A DNA stretch of 44,423 nucleotides from Flavobacterium psychrophilum DSM 3660 = ATCC 49418. Its GTDB lineage: Bacteria; Bacteroidota; Bacteroidia; Flavobacteriales; Flavobacteriaceae. The translations under genes were made by a program, and so were the position numbers. Below, piece by piece: positions 9,090 to 19,035 of the stretch; position 1 is the stretch's first letter; each line of letters begins with the position of its first letter. The notes beneath the pieces are model-generated. The model made no database searches. It was not told the DNA's origin and saw only the letters and a program-made list of their open reading frames with translations. Where the stretch lies: the NCBI RefSeq assembly GCF_002217405.1, contig NZ_MUHE01000005.1, positions 178,229 through 222,651 on the forward strand, given 5' to 3'.

Positions 9090-9127
9090 AAAAAAAACAT
9101 TAAGAAATTAAATCTTAATGTTTTTTT
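9090..9127. terminator. Bidirectional hairpin terminator
   Basis: A perfect AAAACATTAAGA / TCTTAATGTTTT stem carries A and T runs on either side, so it could end transcription in either direction. It lies in the 603-bp spacer between convergent trxB and the type IX-sorted protein. Apart from this hairpin and the dispersed element at 9262-9462, I see nothing else in that spacer. Confidence 0.7.
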
Positions 9128-9261
9128 GTAAATATACAAACGCTATTGTAATCTTATGCTTTTTTTGTTCAAGTAAAAAATATAGAGAGAAGTCTCAAAT
9201 TTAAATAAAAAACAAATTTTTAAATGTTTTTCGTTTTACCTGAAGGATTGTTATTTTATTT

Positions 9262-9462
9262 GGCTTAATTCTACAATAAACAGCATTTTTAAATTTCATT
9301 ATTTGGGCATTACCGTAAGGATCCAGCTTTACATTACAAACCAAGTTCGCTAAACTCCTATAAAAAATATAATGAAGTAATCTTTTTGAGGCAACAAAAG
9401 CCTCAAAAATGATTTGTACTTCAATTCCTAAGGCAAAATGCTGTAATGAATAAAATTAAGCC
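9262..9462 (+). repeat. About 200-bp structured intergenic element with terminal inverted repeats, copy 1
   Basis: It begins GGCTTAATT...ACAGCATTTT and ends with the imperfect reverse complement AAAATGCTGTAA...AATTAAGCC (about 28-bp arms). An internal GAGGC/GCCTC hairpin follows a shared ACTCCTATAAAAA block. Homologous copies are at 34882-35084 (same strand), 27605-27808 (opposite strand) and 23201-23296 (shortened). It has no ORF. The layout resembles a miniature inverted-repeat element or a structured RNA. Confidence 0.75.
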
Positions 9463-9560
9463 TTTTATTTTAATATTGAATAGATTTAAACTTATTTTGT
9501 AAATAAAAAAGAGCTAACGAAATTTATGTTGCAAAACATAATCATGAGTTAGTTTAATCT

Positions 9561-11447
9561 TTATTTTTTATTAAGAATAGATATTTTTTTAGAGATTTCC
9601 TGATTTGCCTCTGTAATTAGTTTTACGATATAAATCCCTTCGCTTAATCCTGCTGTATTATATTCGTAAGTAGAATTAGACCCTAAATTTGTTTTCGATA
9701 GTATTGTTTTTCCAGAAATATCGTATAAAGTACAAGATTTTAAGTTTATTACTTTTGGGTTTTTTATAGTTAAAAGCTGGTTTCCATTGTTTTGAAAGAC
9801 ATCAAAATCAGCAGCTACATTGTTAGTAGTACTCAACGTATTATTTATGAATGTAACTTCAAATCTATTATTATTTACACCTGCTGGAAGAGAAAATTCA
9901 TATTCTGAATTTTTTATATCGTGATATAAATCTGTTATTTTGTCGTGTAAATAAACATTTTGAGCACCATCAAAATTAACAAATTCTAGTACTTTAACTC
10001 TAAAAGTAGCCTCTGTACTATTTTTAAATCCCACAGCGAATTTTTTATTTATATTAAAACTAGTGGTAGATAAGACATATTCTGAATTATCTAGCGCAAA
10101 ATACATGTCGGAAGGCAAACTTTCTTCTGCATCGGGAGATCGTGAATCGGCCCTGTCTACTCCATCTATTGCCGAATCCATAAAGGCCAAATCTACTTGT
10201 CTAATTCCCTGATTGTTTAGTAATGTGTTAATTTTTATGTGTGGCGTTGGTAATTTGCTCATCCTAGTATAATCTATCCCTGCAATATTTGGGATATCTT
10301 CATAAAATTCACTCGCAGTAGCAGTGGTTCTTTCAAATTCAGAATTTGTTAGTAAACCTTCTTTTCTGTACACACGATGGGTGTTTTTAAATTGCACATT
10401 ACCTGCTCCTATGCCATTTAACATAAATCCTTGCCCTATGGGTGCAAATCTTCTTTCTTTTATAGTGCCAGCCCCTGTAGATCCTGCTAGCTGAGTACCC
10501 GCACCATCATAAGCAAAAAAAAGTGCAGGAGTATAAACGCCTGTGGCGCCATTATAGATACCGTATCCTCCTTTATATGCTGCCAAAAGATGCGAATTTA
10601 CTGTTTTGTCATGTTCCCAATATAAAGCGGTTCCGTCACAAAGCGGATTTTCTAGAGGGCCATCATCTGCAGTTCCGAAAGATAAATCTGGTCCTGGGTT
10701 TCTAAATAAAAATATGCGCATATCTATTGCACTCGGATAAGGATTTCCTGTAAGTGTAAGCGTTCCGTTTGTAACAGGTACATTTATAGTTCCGTCATTT
10801 GGTTTTCCTCTAAAATCATATCGTTGTCCTGCTCCTGAGACTTTGTTTGCAGTAGTTTCTGAGGGTGGTATTGTTGCATCTGAGCCACTTGTGCCTTTCA
10901 TCGTAAACCCTTCTCCTGCTGCTAGAATTGGAGCCGAAGCTACAAGTATCCATTGGGCGTATGTTGAAGCTGTTGTGTATTTCCACACCCAATAAGGCGC
11001 TATAGATAATGTGCCTGTTCCAGAAACTCCGTCATGATTACCTAAAGCTAAAATTGTAGCTGGAGTAGTTCCTGTAGCCGTAGTAGGAACACCTAATTGT
11101 GTAATAGAGAAAGGAGAGTTCCCTGCAACTGCAAGGGAACCGCCTACTGGCGAACACCAATAGTTATACTGAAAGTTATTTACCGTTCCTTCTTGATAAA
11201 CAGACAAAGCACCTAAGCCAGTATTCTCGCCGCCTGGTAATTTTGCCGCACCTGAAACTAAATTTCCTTGCAGTAATTGCGATTGATTTCTTAAATACAA
11301 ATTACTTGCTCCTGCATTTAACGCTACTTTACCAGTTACATAAACAAATTGATTGTTAACATAAACATCTGTATTATTACTTACATACAGCTGAGCTTGC
11401 GAAGTTATTCCGACTAAGAATAACAATAATAAATAGTTGTATCTCAT
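9561..11447 (-). CDS. Secreted surface protein with type IX secretion C-terminal sorting domain
   Basis: I place the start at the ATG at 11447: a TTG-started extension of 12 codons is unlikely because the signal peptide (MRYNYLLLLFLVGITSQAQ) begins here and a good promoter lies just upstream. The resulting 628-residue protein has a long Gly/Thr/Ala-rich beta-type body that begins with a segment reading YVSNNTDVYVNNQFVYVTG. Its last 75 residues or so match a type A T9SS sorting signal (Por secretion tail): VFQNNGNQLLTIKNP, CTLYDISGKTI, GIYIVKL. It should be secreted through the outer membrane and anchored or released; its ligand is unknown. The gene is divergent from the large surface protein at 11740. 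Confidence 0.85.
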   Translation of the reverse strand: MRYNYLLLLFLVGITSQAQLYVSNNTDVYVNNQFVYVTGKVALNAGASNLYLRNQSQLLQGNLVSGAAKLPGGENTGLGALSVYQEGTVNNFQYNYWCSPVGGSLAVAGNSPFSITQLGVPTTATGTTPATILALGNHDGVSGTGTLSIAPYWVWKYTTASTYAQWILVASAPILAAGEGFTMKGTSGSDATIPPSETTANKVSGAGQRYDFRGKPNDGTINVPVTNGTLTLTGNPYPSAIDMRIFLFRNPGPDLSFGTADDGPLENPLCDGTALYWEHDKTVNSHLLAAYKGGYGIYNGATGVYTPALFFAYDGAGTQLAGSTGAGTIKERRFAPIGQGFMLNGIGAGNVQFKNTHRVYRKEGLLTNSEFERTTATASEFYEDIPNIAGIDYTRMSKLPTPHIKINTLLNNQGIRQVDLAFMDSAIDGVDRADSRSPDAEESLPSDMYFALDNSEYVLSTTSFNINKKFAVGFKNSTEATFRVKVLEFVNFDGAQNVYLHDKITDLYHDIKNSEYEFSLPAGVNNNRFEVTFINNTLSTTNNVAADFDVFQNNGNQLLTIKNPKVINLKSCTLYDISGKTILSKTNLGSNSTYEYNTAGLSEGIYIVKLITEANQEISKKISILNKK

Positions 11448-11480
11448 GGGTTTATGATGTTTTAAAGTAGTTGATGAAAA

Positions 11481-11511
11481 CAAAAATAAGAAAAAAATAT
11501 GAACTTTTCAA
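11481..11511 (-). promoter_or_regulatory. Bacteroidota-type promoter of the T9SS surface-protein gene
   Basis: On the minus strand TTG (11509-11511), a 20-base spacer and TATTTTTG (11481-11488) fit the -33/-7 consensus. It lies 33 bases before the ATG at 11447. It also argues against the longer TTG-started reading frame, whose start would fall inside the -7 box. The rest of the 292-bp divergent spacer shows nothing recognisable. Confidence 0.65.
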
Positions 11512-11739
11512 TACAGTCAAATGAAAATATTTCAAATAAAAACAAAATAGGGACGAAATGCAATAATCATAGATAAAATACTATATTTCAATATTTTATG
11601 ATTTAAAACTTGGTGGTTATAAAAAAGAATGATATTTTTACGTAAAACACATGTAAATTGTTGTATTTATGATATAAATATTATTTTTTAATATAATTTT
11701 TAAACTTAAACAAATCTCTTAACCTAAAATTGATGAATT

Positions 11740-13932
11740 ATGAAAAAATTACACTTTACTTGTATCATCATTATGATGATAGTCTCATTTAGCAGTTTAC
11801 AAGCGCAAGTTGGAGTAGGTACAACGGCACCTTTTGGCGCATTAGATATCACTTCTACTAATGATGGAATACTAATACCACGTTTGTCATTATCTGCAAC
11901 AAACGTTGCCACAATACTAACCCCAACTGTTTCTGAATTGGTTTACAATAACTTTACCTCCGCAGTTGGTCCTAACCAAGTGACTCCAGGTTTTTATTAT
12001 TGGGATGGCGCTCTTTGGGTGCGTGTTGCAACAGGAGTTACAAGTAGCGACTGGACTATTTTGGGTAATTCTGGAACAGTAGCTACAACAAATTTTGTTG
12101 GTACTACAGATGCAATAGATTTTGTAACAAGAACAAACAACACCGAAAAAACAAGAGTTACTAGCGCTGGAAATATGGGTATAGGAACAGCTATTCCAGC
12201 TACAAAGCTAGATGTTGCAGCGGCTACAACTACAGTAAATACTGTGGTAAATGCCTCAGGAAGTATTAATGATTATTTACAATATAATATACAAAATACC
12301 AGTACAGGAATACAAGCACAAAGTGGTTATTCTGCTACTGCTGACAACGGTAGTAGCACTACGGGTTTTGCTTGGTTAGGGATAAATAATTCAACATTTA
12401 ATTTCCCTACACCTTACAATATAGGTAATGCAAATGATGTAAGTTTTGTTGGGAGCGGTCAGGATATGCATATTGCCAATGCAAATAACACCAAATCGAT
12501 TATATTCTCTACAGGAAAAGCTGTATCTCCTTTTTTTAATGAAAGAATGAGAATTACTAATACGGGGGCGGTAGGAATAGGAACAACTACTCCTAATGGT
12601 GCATTAGACATAAATGCTGGCGCTTCTAATTATGGTTTTGTAGCACCTAGAGTTGCTCTAACAGCTTCAAACACTCAAGTCCCTGTTACAAACCCACAAG
12701 GAGGAGCAATTCTTGCAGGTACAACCATTTATAACACAGCAACGGCAGGAGTTTCTCCAAATAATGTTGGGCCAGGATTGTATTATTGGAATGGGACTAA
12801 ATGGGTTGCTTTTGCAGGCTCGCCAGGCGGTTTAGATTGGACTCTAACTGGTAACGCTGGCACAACAGCTGGCACAAATTTTATTGGCACAACAGATGCT
12901 GTCGATTTTGTAACAAGAACAAATAATACAGAAAAAATGAGAGTTGGCTCTAATGGAAGTGTAACAATTAATACCGGAGCTGCTCCATCTGCCTTTGAAA
13001 AACTACAAGTAAATCATACTGGTGCTTCAAACGATGCAATATTAGCTATAAATAATGATGATGCTATAGGTAAAGGAAATGCAATATGGGCAAAAAACAC
13101 TAATGCCACAGGAACAGCAATAATAGGAAGTTCAGGAGCTACTCCGCCAAGCCTTTTTCCAAATATTGGTGCTGGGATTTCTGGCTCTCATGTTGACGGC
13201 TACGGAGTGTACGGTTCATGTGGAAATGGAGCGCCAAGCAACGCAGCATATAATGGTCATGCTGCTGCAAATTTTGTGCTAGACTCTGACAATAATTCTG
13301 CAACAAATAACTTTTCAGCTGTTGCAAAATTAGCTGGTAAAGACAACGTAAGCCCTGATGGAATATTATCATCTCAAAATGTATTGTACGGCGGATATTT
13401 TCAAGGGGGAATAACAACATCGTCCTACTCTTATGCAGGAATTAAATACAATCATGATGCCACTGGTGGAGCTGGTACAAATTATAAAATAATAGGAAAC
13501 GGAGCAGCATCAACTATTATTCCCGATAAAAATTCTAAACCACGAGTTATGTTTTGCCCAGAAGCCCCAGAAGTACTATTTGAAGATTACGGGATTGGTA
13601 AGCTAAATGATGGAGAGGTGTATATTATATTAGACGAAATTTTAGCAAATTCTTTGAAAGTAGATAATAAGCACCCATTAAAAGTTTTTATACAATTAGA
13701 AGGAGATAGTAATGGTGTATTTGTTTCAGAAAAATCTATAAATGGTTTTAAAGTTAAAGAAGTTAATAATGGTAAATCGAATATTTCTTTTTCATGGCAT
13801 ATTGTTGGTAACCGTGCAGATTCGAAAGACGCAAGCGGAAATATTACCTCTGAATTTGAAAATTTAAGACTGCCAATTGGTCCTACTAAACTAAAAGAAG
13901 ACAAATTAGTTACAAAGAAAACTGAAAAGTAA
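11740..13932 (+). CDS. Large exported fibre-like surface protein with duplicated modules
   Basis: A 730-residue protein with a signal peptide (residues 1-23, ending LQAQ). Two homologous modules can be read by eye, at about 24-150 and 278-400. Each opens VGVGTT or VGIGTT plus a proline, contains a YYW(D/N)G segment, and ends with DWT...G(T)TDA(I/V)DFVTRTNNTEK followed by MR or TR. The VGIGT/LDV-type repeats are common in Bacteroidota tail-fibre-like and adhesin-like proteins. The C-terminal 120 residues form a distinct beta-rich domain. No T9SS sorting tail was recognised. Function is unknown, and adhesion or surface-layer roles are inference. The gene is monocistronic with a strong terminator. 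Confidence 0.75.
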   Translation: MKKLHFTCIIIMMIVSFSSLQAQVGVGTTAPFGALDITSTNDGILIPRLSLSATNVATILTPTVSELVYNNFTSAVGPNQVTPGFYYWDGALWVRVATGVTSSDWTILGNSGTVATTNFVGTTDAIDFVTRTNNTEKTRVTSAGNMGIGTAIPATKLDVAAATTTVNTVVNASGSINDYLQYNIQNTSTGIQAQSGYSATADNGSSTTGFAWLGINNSTFNFPTPYNIGNANDVSFVGSGQDMHIANANNTKSIIFSTGKAVSPFFNERMRITNTGAVGIGTTTPNGALDINAGASNYGFVAPRVALTASNTQVPVTNPQGGAILAGTTIYNTATAGVSPNNVGPGLYYWNGTKWVAFAGSPGGLDWTLTGNAGTTAGTNFIGTTDAVDFVTRTNNTEKMRVGSNGSVTINTGAAPSAFEKLQVNHTGASNDAILAINNDDAIGKGNAIWAKNTNATGTAIIGSSGATPPSLFPNIGAGISGSHVDGYGVYGSCGNGAPSNAAYNGHAAANFVLDSDNNSATNNFSAVAKLAGKDNVSPDGILSSQNVLYGGYFQGGITTSSYSYAGIKYNHDATGGAGTNYKIIGNGAASTIIPDKNSKPRVMFCPEAPEVLFEDYGIGKLNDGEVYIILDEILANSLKVDNKHPLKVFIQLEGDSNGVFVSEKSINGFKVKEVNNGKSNISFSWHIVGNRADSKDASGNITSEFENLRLPIGPTKLKEDKLVTKKTEK

Positions 13933-13950
13933 CTAACAAAAAAAATGATT

Positions 13951-13987
13951 AAAAGCTGTCTGAAAATAATTTTTTCGGACAGCTTTT
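13951..13987 (+). terminator. Terminator downstream of the fibre-like surface protein
   Basis: A long AAAAGCTGTC / GACAGCTTTT stem extended by A/T pairs. It begins 19 bases after the stop codon. Confidence 0.8.
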
Positions 13988-14203
13988 GGTTTTATTTAAA
14001 AAAAGACTTTGGCACAATTCATGAATAGAGTTTAATAACATTTTATGGCTGTATGTTACTTGTGCCAATGCTAAAAAAGCTTATATTTTTATCGACAGAT
14101 AACCTTTTAAATAAGAGCCATGAATTTGCCTGAATTTTTCGAGAAATACCTGAATAAACCCCTTGTGTTGAGTGGTTTAAAGTCCAAATGGCTTGGCTAA
14201 GAT

Positions 14204-14470
14204 TTGAATGTAAATAAGTACAATACACAGACCATTACTTTCAGAAACAAATTTAAAATTTTAATGCAAAAATGTGGTAGATGTGTGAGTCTTTGTTGCG
14301 ATAGTATCTCTGTACCCAAAAAAGGTAAACCAAACAGAAATATTGGTTATCTAAAAAGAGTAGTTATAGAAGATTTAAAATCTGAAACTATTAATAAAAA
14401 GGTTGAGGAATAGGTAGACAAAACCGCATTAGTGATAAATGATGGTTGTGTGTAATGTGTTGAAATTGAA
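14204..14470 (+). pseudogene. Degenerate fragment resembling an IS1595/ISXO2-like transposase
   Basis: The open stretch has no good start (only TTG at 14204) and continues through in-frame TAG and TAA codons. Around 14300-14450 the reading VIEDLKSETINKK, then VDKTALVINDGC, resembles the part of IS1595-type transposases where an aspartate precedes the (T/N)DG motif. Terminal repeats were not identified. This is a weak, eye-based similarity; it may be non-coding. Confidence 0.3.
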
Positions 14471-14510
14471 TACGTTATAGTGAAATATGGTCTGTATTTT
14501 AGCAAAAAAT

Positions 14511-14632
14511 GTCTCGTGTCTTGGCGACTGTTGCTACTAAATAAGTCGAAATTTTCGGTTAAATACTAATGTCACAAGTACAAAACCAACTTTAAATTAA
14601 GTCCAAACCCATCATCAATATGGTACGGTACC
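14511..14632 (-). repeat. Decayed attC-like palindrome related to the cassette at 40 kb
   Basis: Read on the minus strand it aligns with the right-hand palindrome of the cassette at 40952-41078. A 15-base block (TACAAAACCAACTTT, 14579-14593) is an exact reverse complement of 40995-41009. A second block, ACTAAATAAG...ATTTTCGG (14536-14558), matches the reverse complement of about 41030-41052 with small indels. The outer arms are degraded (CTCGTGTC side and GGTACC side). No intact ORF adjoins it. The rest of the 937-bp spacer 13933-14869 holds the terminator and the transposase-like remnant; 14640-14869 shows nothing recognisable. Confidence 0.5.
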
Positions 14633-14869
14633 TGTTTTTGAAAAAAGGTTTCAACTTTAATTAAAAAGTCAAACCCCTATATTTTCAACGTACACACTTT
14701 TTAGGATAGCGTCTATTTTATCTAGAAATAAATTAAAATAAATTAGTTCACTCCAAGCAACGAGGATCTCACAATCGGAATCACTTGATAGGATCTCTCA
14801 TTTCTTGTAATCGCAAACCGTGTATTTGTTATTCCAGTAAATTCAATAATAAAAAGGTATTTATAAATA

Positions 14870-15733
14870 CTATAATATTTCGTCGATATTTTTCTTAATG
14901 TTTTCTGCAATTATTTCAGTAGGTAAATCGTTTTGGTCATTACCAAAAGGTTCTTCTATTTCTTCTGCAATTAATTCTAAACTTGCTAGAACATAAAGGA
15001 TAAAAATTACCACAGGAATTGTATAATAGCCTAAAATAAAAGCATAACCTATTGGCAAAGTCATTACATAAAAAAAGATAAATTTTTTAATGAATACGCT
15101 GTATGAAAAGGGTATTGGTGTATTTTTAATTCTTTCGCAAGCTCCACAAATATCTGTAAACGATGTAATTTCGATGTTAATATATAAAAGCTGCTCGCCA
15201 GTTATTTTTTTAGATAAATAAATCTCATTTATTTTTTTGAATAGTAATTTTGCAACTTGGTTTGGTTTGTGTTTTTTTAAATCGACATTAATATTATATT
15301 CCTCAAACAATTCTTGACTAATATTACGGTTCTTAAGATGTAAATTTAAAGCATGTGCGTAATATGGTATGATTTTCTTGAAGAATATTTTATCTTCTTT
15401 TTCGGTTAGAATAGCAGATAATTTTAGTGCTAAATTTCTGCTATTATTTACTAATGATCCCCATTGTTTTCTTCCTTCCCACCAGCGATCATAGGCAGTA
15501 TTTGTTCTAAATACTAATAATAAGGATATAACAAAACCAAGCATAGTATGCATGATGGTTATGTTTTTTAGATGATCGCTATCTGTTAGGTTAAAATAAT
15601 CGCAAATAAAATAAACAATAATTGCACAATATAAAGATATACCACTAATTAGCGGAAGTAAACTCCTAAATGTATCTGCTTTATGAAATCTGAATATAAA
15701 CGTGAACCATTCTTTTGGATTATATGAGATCAT
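14870..15733 (-). CDS. Bestrophin-family anion channel protein
   Basis: A 287-residue membrane protein of the bestrophin/RFP-TM family, which forms pentameric ion channels. I choose the ATG at 15733 because the protein then begins MISYNPKEWFTFIFRFHKADT, the typical family N-terminus; the longer frame would run back into kup. Seen motifs: a first helix with SGISLYCAIIVYFICD, the conserved LGFVISLLLVFRTNTAYDRWWEGRKQWG near 70-97, and the C-terminal acidic IAEEIEEPFGNDQNDLP. It starts ten bases after the kup stop, so the two genes are probably co-transcribed and may share a role in ion balance. Confidence 0.9.
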   Translation of the reverse strand: MISYNPKEWFTFIFRFHKADTFRSLLPLISGISLYCAIIVYFICDYFNLTDSDHLKNITIMHTMLGFVISLLLVFRTNTAYDRWWEGRKQWGSLVNNSRNLALKLSAILTEKEDKIFFKKIIPYYAHALNLHLKNRNISQELFEEYNINVDLKKHKPNQVAKLLFKKINEIYLSKKITGEQLLYINIEITSFTDICGACERIKNTPIPFSYSVFIKKFIFFYVMTLPIGYAFILGYYTIPVVIFILYVLASLELIAEEIEEPFGNDQNDLPTEIIAENIKKNIDEIL

Positions 15734-15743
15734 ATTTATACTT

Positions 15744-17708
15744 TTACTTAATTCGGCATAATTCAATTTTTTCTGGAGCGTGAAGTACCATTGGAAATTT
15801 CTCAACTTTTACAGAACTACTATCTAATCCGAATGCTTGTTCTTCCGATAAACTCATTTTTTTGAAAAAGAAATAAGTATTCATAACTAGTTTTTCGTGC
15901 CAGTGCATAAAGCTATCGTTCGATAAGAATTTTTCAGACAATACAAATTTAAAATCACCAATAATGTTGTTTTTACTTAATGATTCGTAACGACTTGTAA
16001 TATCTACTTCGCCTTTAGCAACCATATCTTTAATAACTTCTTTAAACATTAGATTAATTTTAGTAGGTTCTCTAAACCCAAGGTTAAAATCTATTCTAAA
16101 TAAATCATTTTTTATAATTTCGGTAACTTTATACTCTTTTTTATACGGTTCATTGGTAATATTAATGTGTATAAACCAATACAAATCGGCTCTTTTCGGG
16201 CGTTTTTGCAAAATAGAATACATTACTTTTTCTTCAATTTCATCTACACGATTGGCGTTAGTCATGTAAACCAAATGCGTAGCATATTTAGGTATAGATA
16301 AATCTACACTTAATTCTGCAAGTACTTTTTTATAAGTTTGTATTTTTACAATTTTGGTGTAATTTTTACTAATTTTTTTGGCAGTATACCAAATTGACAT
16401 TATAAAGGTTAATGCTGATGCAATAATTAAGGTAACATAACCACCGTGTGGGAACTTATCTAGATTGGCAATTAAGAAACTAAACTCGATAACTAGGTAT
16501 AACAAAATTAAAGGTGCTATTATAAACCAAGATATTCGTTTAAGTATCATAAAATAAGTAAGTAGTATGGTTGTCATAATCATGCACAAAACTATAGCAA
16601 GGCCATAAGCGGCTTCCATTTTGCTAGATTCTTCAAAATGTAAAACAATACCAATACAACCTGCAAGTAATAACCAATTTATAGAAGGAATGTATATTTG
16701 ACCCTTCAAATCGGTTGGGTATTTAATTTTAACTTTTGGCCAAAAATTTAATCGCATTGCTTCATTTATCAATGTAAATGAACCACTAATAAGTGCTTGC
16801 GAAGCAATAACAGCAGCCATTGTCGAGATTACAATTCCAAATGGCTGAAACCATTCTGGCATTACTAAATAAAAGGGATTTCCATTATTAGCATTTATAC
16901 TTTTTAAAGTATGTCCTGCGTGTTTGATAAGATATGCTCCTTGTCCAAAATAATTTAGAAGCAATGCTATTTTAACAAAAATCCAGCTGATACGAATGTT
17001 TTTTCGTCCGCAATGTCCCATGTCAGAATACAATGCTTCTGCACCTGTTGTACATAAAAACACAAATCCTAATACATAAAATCCATCAGGATGAATGCTT
17101 AATAATTTGTAGGCATAATAAGGATTTACGGCACATAATACACTCGTGTTTTGGGTAATTTGTAATATTCCAAGAATTGCAAGCATCGCAAACCAGATCA
17201 TCATCATTGGTGCAAAAAATTTACCAACTAGTTTAGTACCAAATTGTTGTATGGTAAAAAGAACAACTAAAATAGCTATTACAATAGGTACCGTATTTAT
17301 ATCAGGATAATAAGTTCGAACACCTTCTACAGCCGATGCTACCGAAACAGGAGGAGTTATAATACCGTCTGCTAAAAGTGCGCTTCCCCCAATAATGGCT
17401 GGAATGATGAGCCATTTTACTTTGGTTCGTTTTACTAATGCGTACAATGCAAAAATCCCACCTTCACCATGATTGTCTGCCGAAAGGGTTATTAGTACAT
17501 ATTTTAACGTAGTTTGTAGTGTAAGTGTCCAGAAAATGGCCGAAATTCCTCCCAAAACAACTTCTGGATTTATTGTATGTAGCCCTATAATAGATTTCAT
17601 AACATACAGAGGCGAAGTACCTATGTCTCCATAAATAATTCCTAATGTTACTAAAATTCCTCCAAGGGATAATTTGCTGTGTAGATCGTGATGTGATGAA
17701 GCACTCAT
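15744..17708 (-). CDS. kup: KUP-family potassium uptake transporter
   Basis: A proton-coupled K+ importer of the HAK/KUP/KT type. The 654-residue protein has about twelve hydrophobic helices in residues 15-450 and a cytoplasmic C-terminal domain of about 200 residues, the usual arrangement. The family signature GIIYGDIGTSPLYV (23-36) is intact, followed by DNHGEGGIFALYAL and GSALLADGIITPP. It is followed at once by the bestrophin gene, which suggests an ion homeostasis operon. Upstream on the minus strand lies a -7 box. Confidence 0.93.
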   Translation of the reverse strand: MSASSHHDLHSKLSLGGILVTLGIIYGDIGTSPLYVMKSIIGLHTINPEVVLGGISAIFWTLTLQTTLKYVLITLSADNHGEGGIFALYALVKRTKVKWLIIPAIIGGSALLADGIITPPVSVASAVEGVRTYYPDINTVPIVIAILVVLFTIQQFGTKLVGKFFAPMMMIWFAMLAILGILQITQNTSVLCAVNPYYAYKLLSIHPDGFYVLGFVFLCTTGAEALYSDMGHCGRKNIRISWIFVKIALLLNYFGQGAYLIKHAGHTLKSINANNGNPFYLVMPEWFQPFGIVISTMAAVIASQALISGSFTLINEAMRLNFWPKVKIKYPTDLKGQIYIPSINWLLLAGCIGIVLHFEESSKMEAAYGLAIVLCMIMTTILLTYFMILKRISWFIIAPLILLYLVIEFSFLIANLDKFPHGGYVTLIIASALTFIMSIWYTAKKISKNYTKIVKIQTYKKVLAELSVDLSIPKYATHLVYMTNANRVDEIEEKVMYSILQKRPKRADLYWFIHINITNEPYKKEYKVTEIIKNDLFRIDFNLGFREPTKINLMFKEVIKDMVAKGEVDITSRYESLSKNNIIGDFKFVLSEKFLSNDSFMHWHEKLVMNTYFFFKKMSLSEEQAFGLDSSSVKVEKFPMVLHAPEKIELCRIK

Positions 17709-17731
17709 TTTTTTGTATTTGAAAAAGTGTA

Positions 17732-17739
17732 CAAAATTA
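17732..17739 (-). promoter_or_regulatory. -7 box (TAATTTTG) upstream of kup
   Basis: On the minus strand TAATTTTG matches TAnnTTTG, 23 bases before the kup start. The -33 element is unclear. Confidence 0.4.
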
Positions 17740-17830
17740 AAATATTTAATCTGATTTGAATGTTATTTTTATTAAAAATATGTATTTATATTGTATAAAA
17801 AACAGTAATTTAGGATGTTTAATTATTTTT

Positions 17831-18883
17831 ATGAAAAATATATTTTTTATTTCGTTGATTATTAGCGCTTTATACTCGTGTAAGGTGGCCGAAAATTTTA
17901 TTTCAAATCCTAGATTTTCTAAGATTATAGTCGATACACTTTTTACAGAAAAAATTAGTTGTAGGGCCTTAACAATAGATAATAATAAAGTTTGGTATGC
18001 AGCAAATAATGGTAATTATGGATTTATTTTACTCGATTCGTCTGCAAATTATAGCAAACAAATTACAAACGAAAATTTGAAAATCGAATTTAGAAGTATC
18101 GCACAGACTTCTAAATATATTTTTATTTTATCCGTAGCAAATCCTGCATTATTATACCGTATTTCAAAAAATGACTATAAGGTAACCTTAGTATATCAGG
18201 AAAATCACGAAAAAGTGTTTTATGATTCGATGCAATTTTTTAATGATAATGAAGGAATAGCAATAGGGGATCCCACGGAAAACTGTCCGTCAATAATAAA
18301 AACTACAAATGGCGGAGAAACTTGGCAAAAAATATCATGCGAGAAACTACCAAAGTTCTATGATGGCGAAGCTTTCTTTGCAGCAAGTAATACCAATTTA
18401 GTCATAAAACAAAATAAAATTTGGATGATTTCTGGTGGCAAAAAAGCTCGAGTTTTTTATTCGGAAAACAAAGGAAATACTTGGCAAACGTTCGAAACAC
18501 CAATGGTGCAAGGGCAAACTATGACAGGTTCTTTTACTGCCGATTTCTACAATCAGAAAATTGGTTTTATTGCTGGCGGAAATTACGAAAAATTAGAACA
18601 AAACCTTCAGAATAAAGCCACCACAAACGATGGCGGAAAAACATGGCAACTCATGTCCCAAAATCAAGGCTTTGGTTACGCTTCTTGTCTTCAATATGTG
18701 CCTAATAGTGGCGGAAAATCACTTGTTGTTGTCAGTGCAACAGGAATTTTCTACTCAAGAAATGCAGGAAAAAAATGGAAAAAATTATCTTCAGATAACG
18801 ATTTTTATACCCTTAGATTTTTAAATAATAATACAGCAATTGCTGCAGGAAAAAATAAAATTGTAAGCATAAAATTTAAATAA
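17831..18883 (+). CDS. BNR/Asp-box repeat lipoprotein (oxidoreductase/sialidase-fold-like)
   Basis: I start the protein at the ATG at 17831, where a lipoprotein signal begins (MKNIFFISLIISALYSC, cysteine 17); the longer TTG-started frame lacks a signal. The 350-residue product is a probable beta-propeller with at least four Asp-box-like turns: TTNGGETWQ, SENKGNTWQ, TNDGGKTWQ and SRNAGKKWK. Such proteins are often annotated as oxidoreductases or glycosyl hydrolases, but no catalytic residues can be assigned. It should sit in the outer membrane or periplasm, and is divergent from kup. Confidence 0.8.
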   Translation: MKNIFFISLIISALYSCKVAENFISNPRFSKIIVDTLFTEKISCRALTIDNNKVWYAANNGNYGFILLDSSANYSKQITNENLKIEFRSIAQTSKYIFILSVANPALLYRISKNDYKVTLVYQENHEKVFYDSMQFFNDNEGIAIGDPTENCPSIIKTTNGGETWQKISCEKLPKFYDGEAFFAASNTNLVIKQNKIWMISGGKKARVFYSENKGNTWQTFETPMVQGQTMTGSFTADFYNQKIGFIAGGNYEKLEQNLQNKATTNDGGKTWQLMSQNQGFGYASCLQYVPNSGGKSLVVVSATGIFYSRNAGKKWKKLSSDNDFYTLRFLNNNTAIAAGKNKIVSIKFK

Positions 18884-19035
18884 AAAAACCGCTAAAAATA
18901 GTTTAGTAGTTTTCTTATGCTTTTTAATGGCACTATCTGTAGCTAATTGCGAGCGTTAAAAAAAAAGATTATCACGAATCACTATTTAGGAGTCTTAAAA
19001 ACAACAACTGGTACAGCACCAGACAGATGTTTTTT

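Noticed and set aside
14043..14228. Minus-strand 61-codon frame in the scar region
   Set aside because: No recognisable domain, no promoter or ribosome-binding context, and it lies in degraded sequence.
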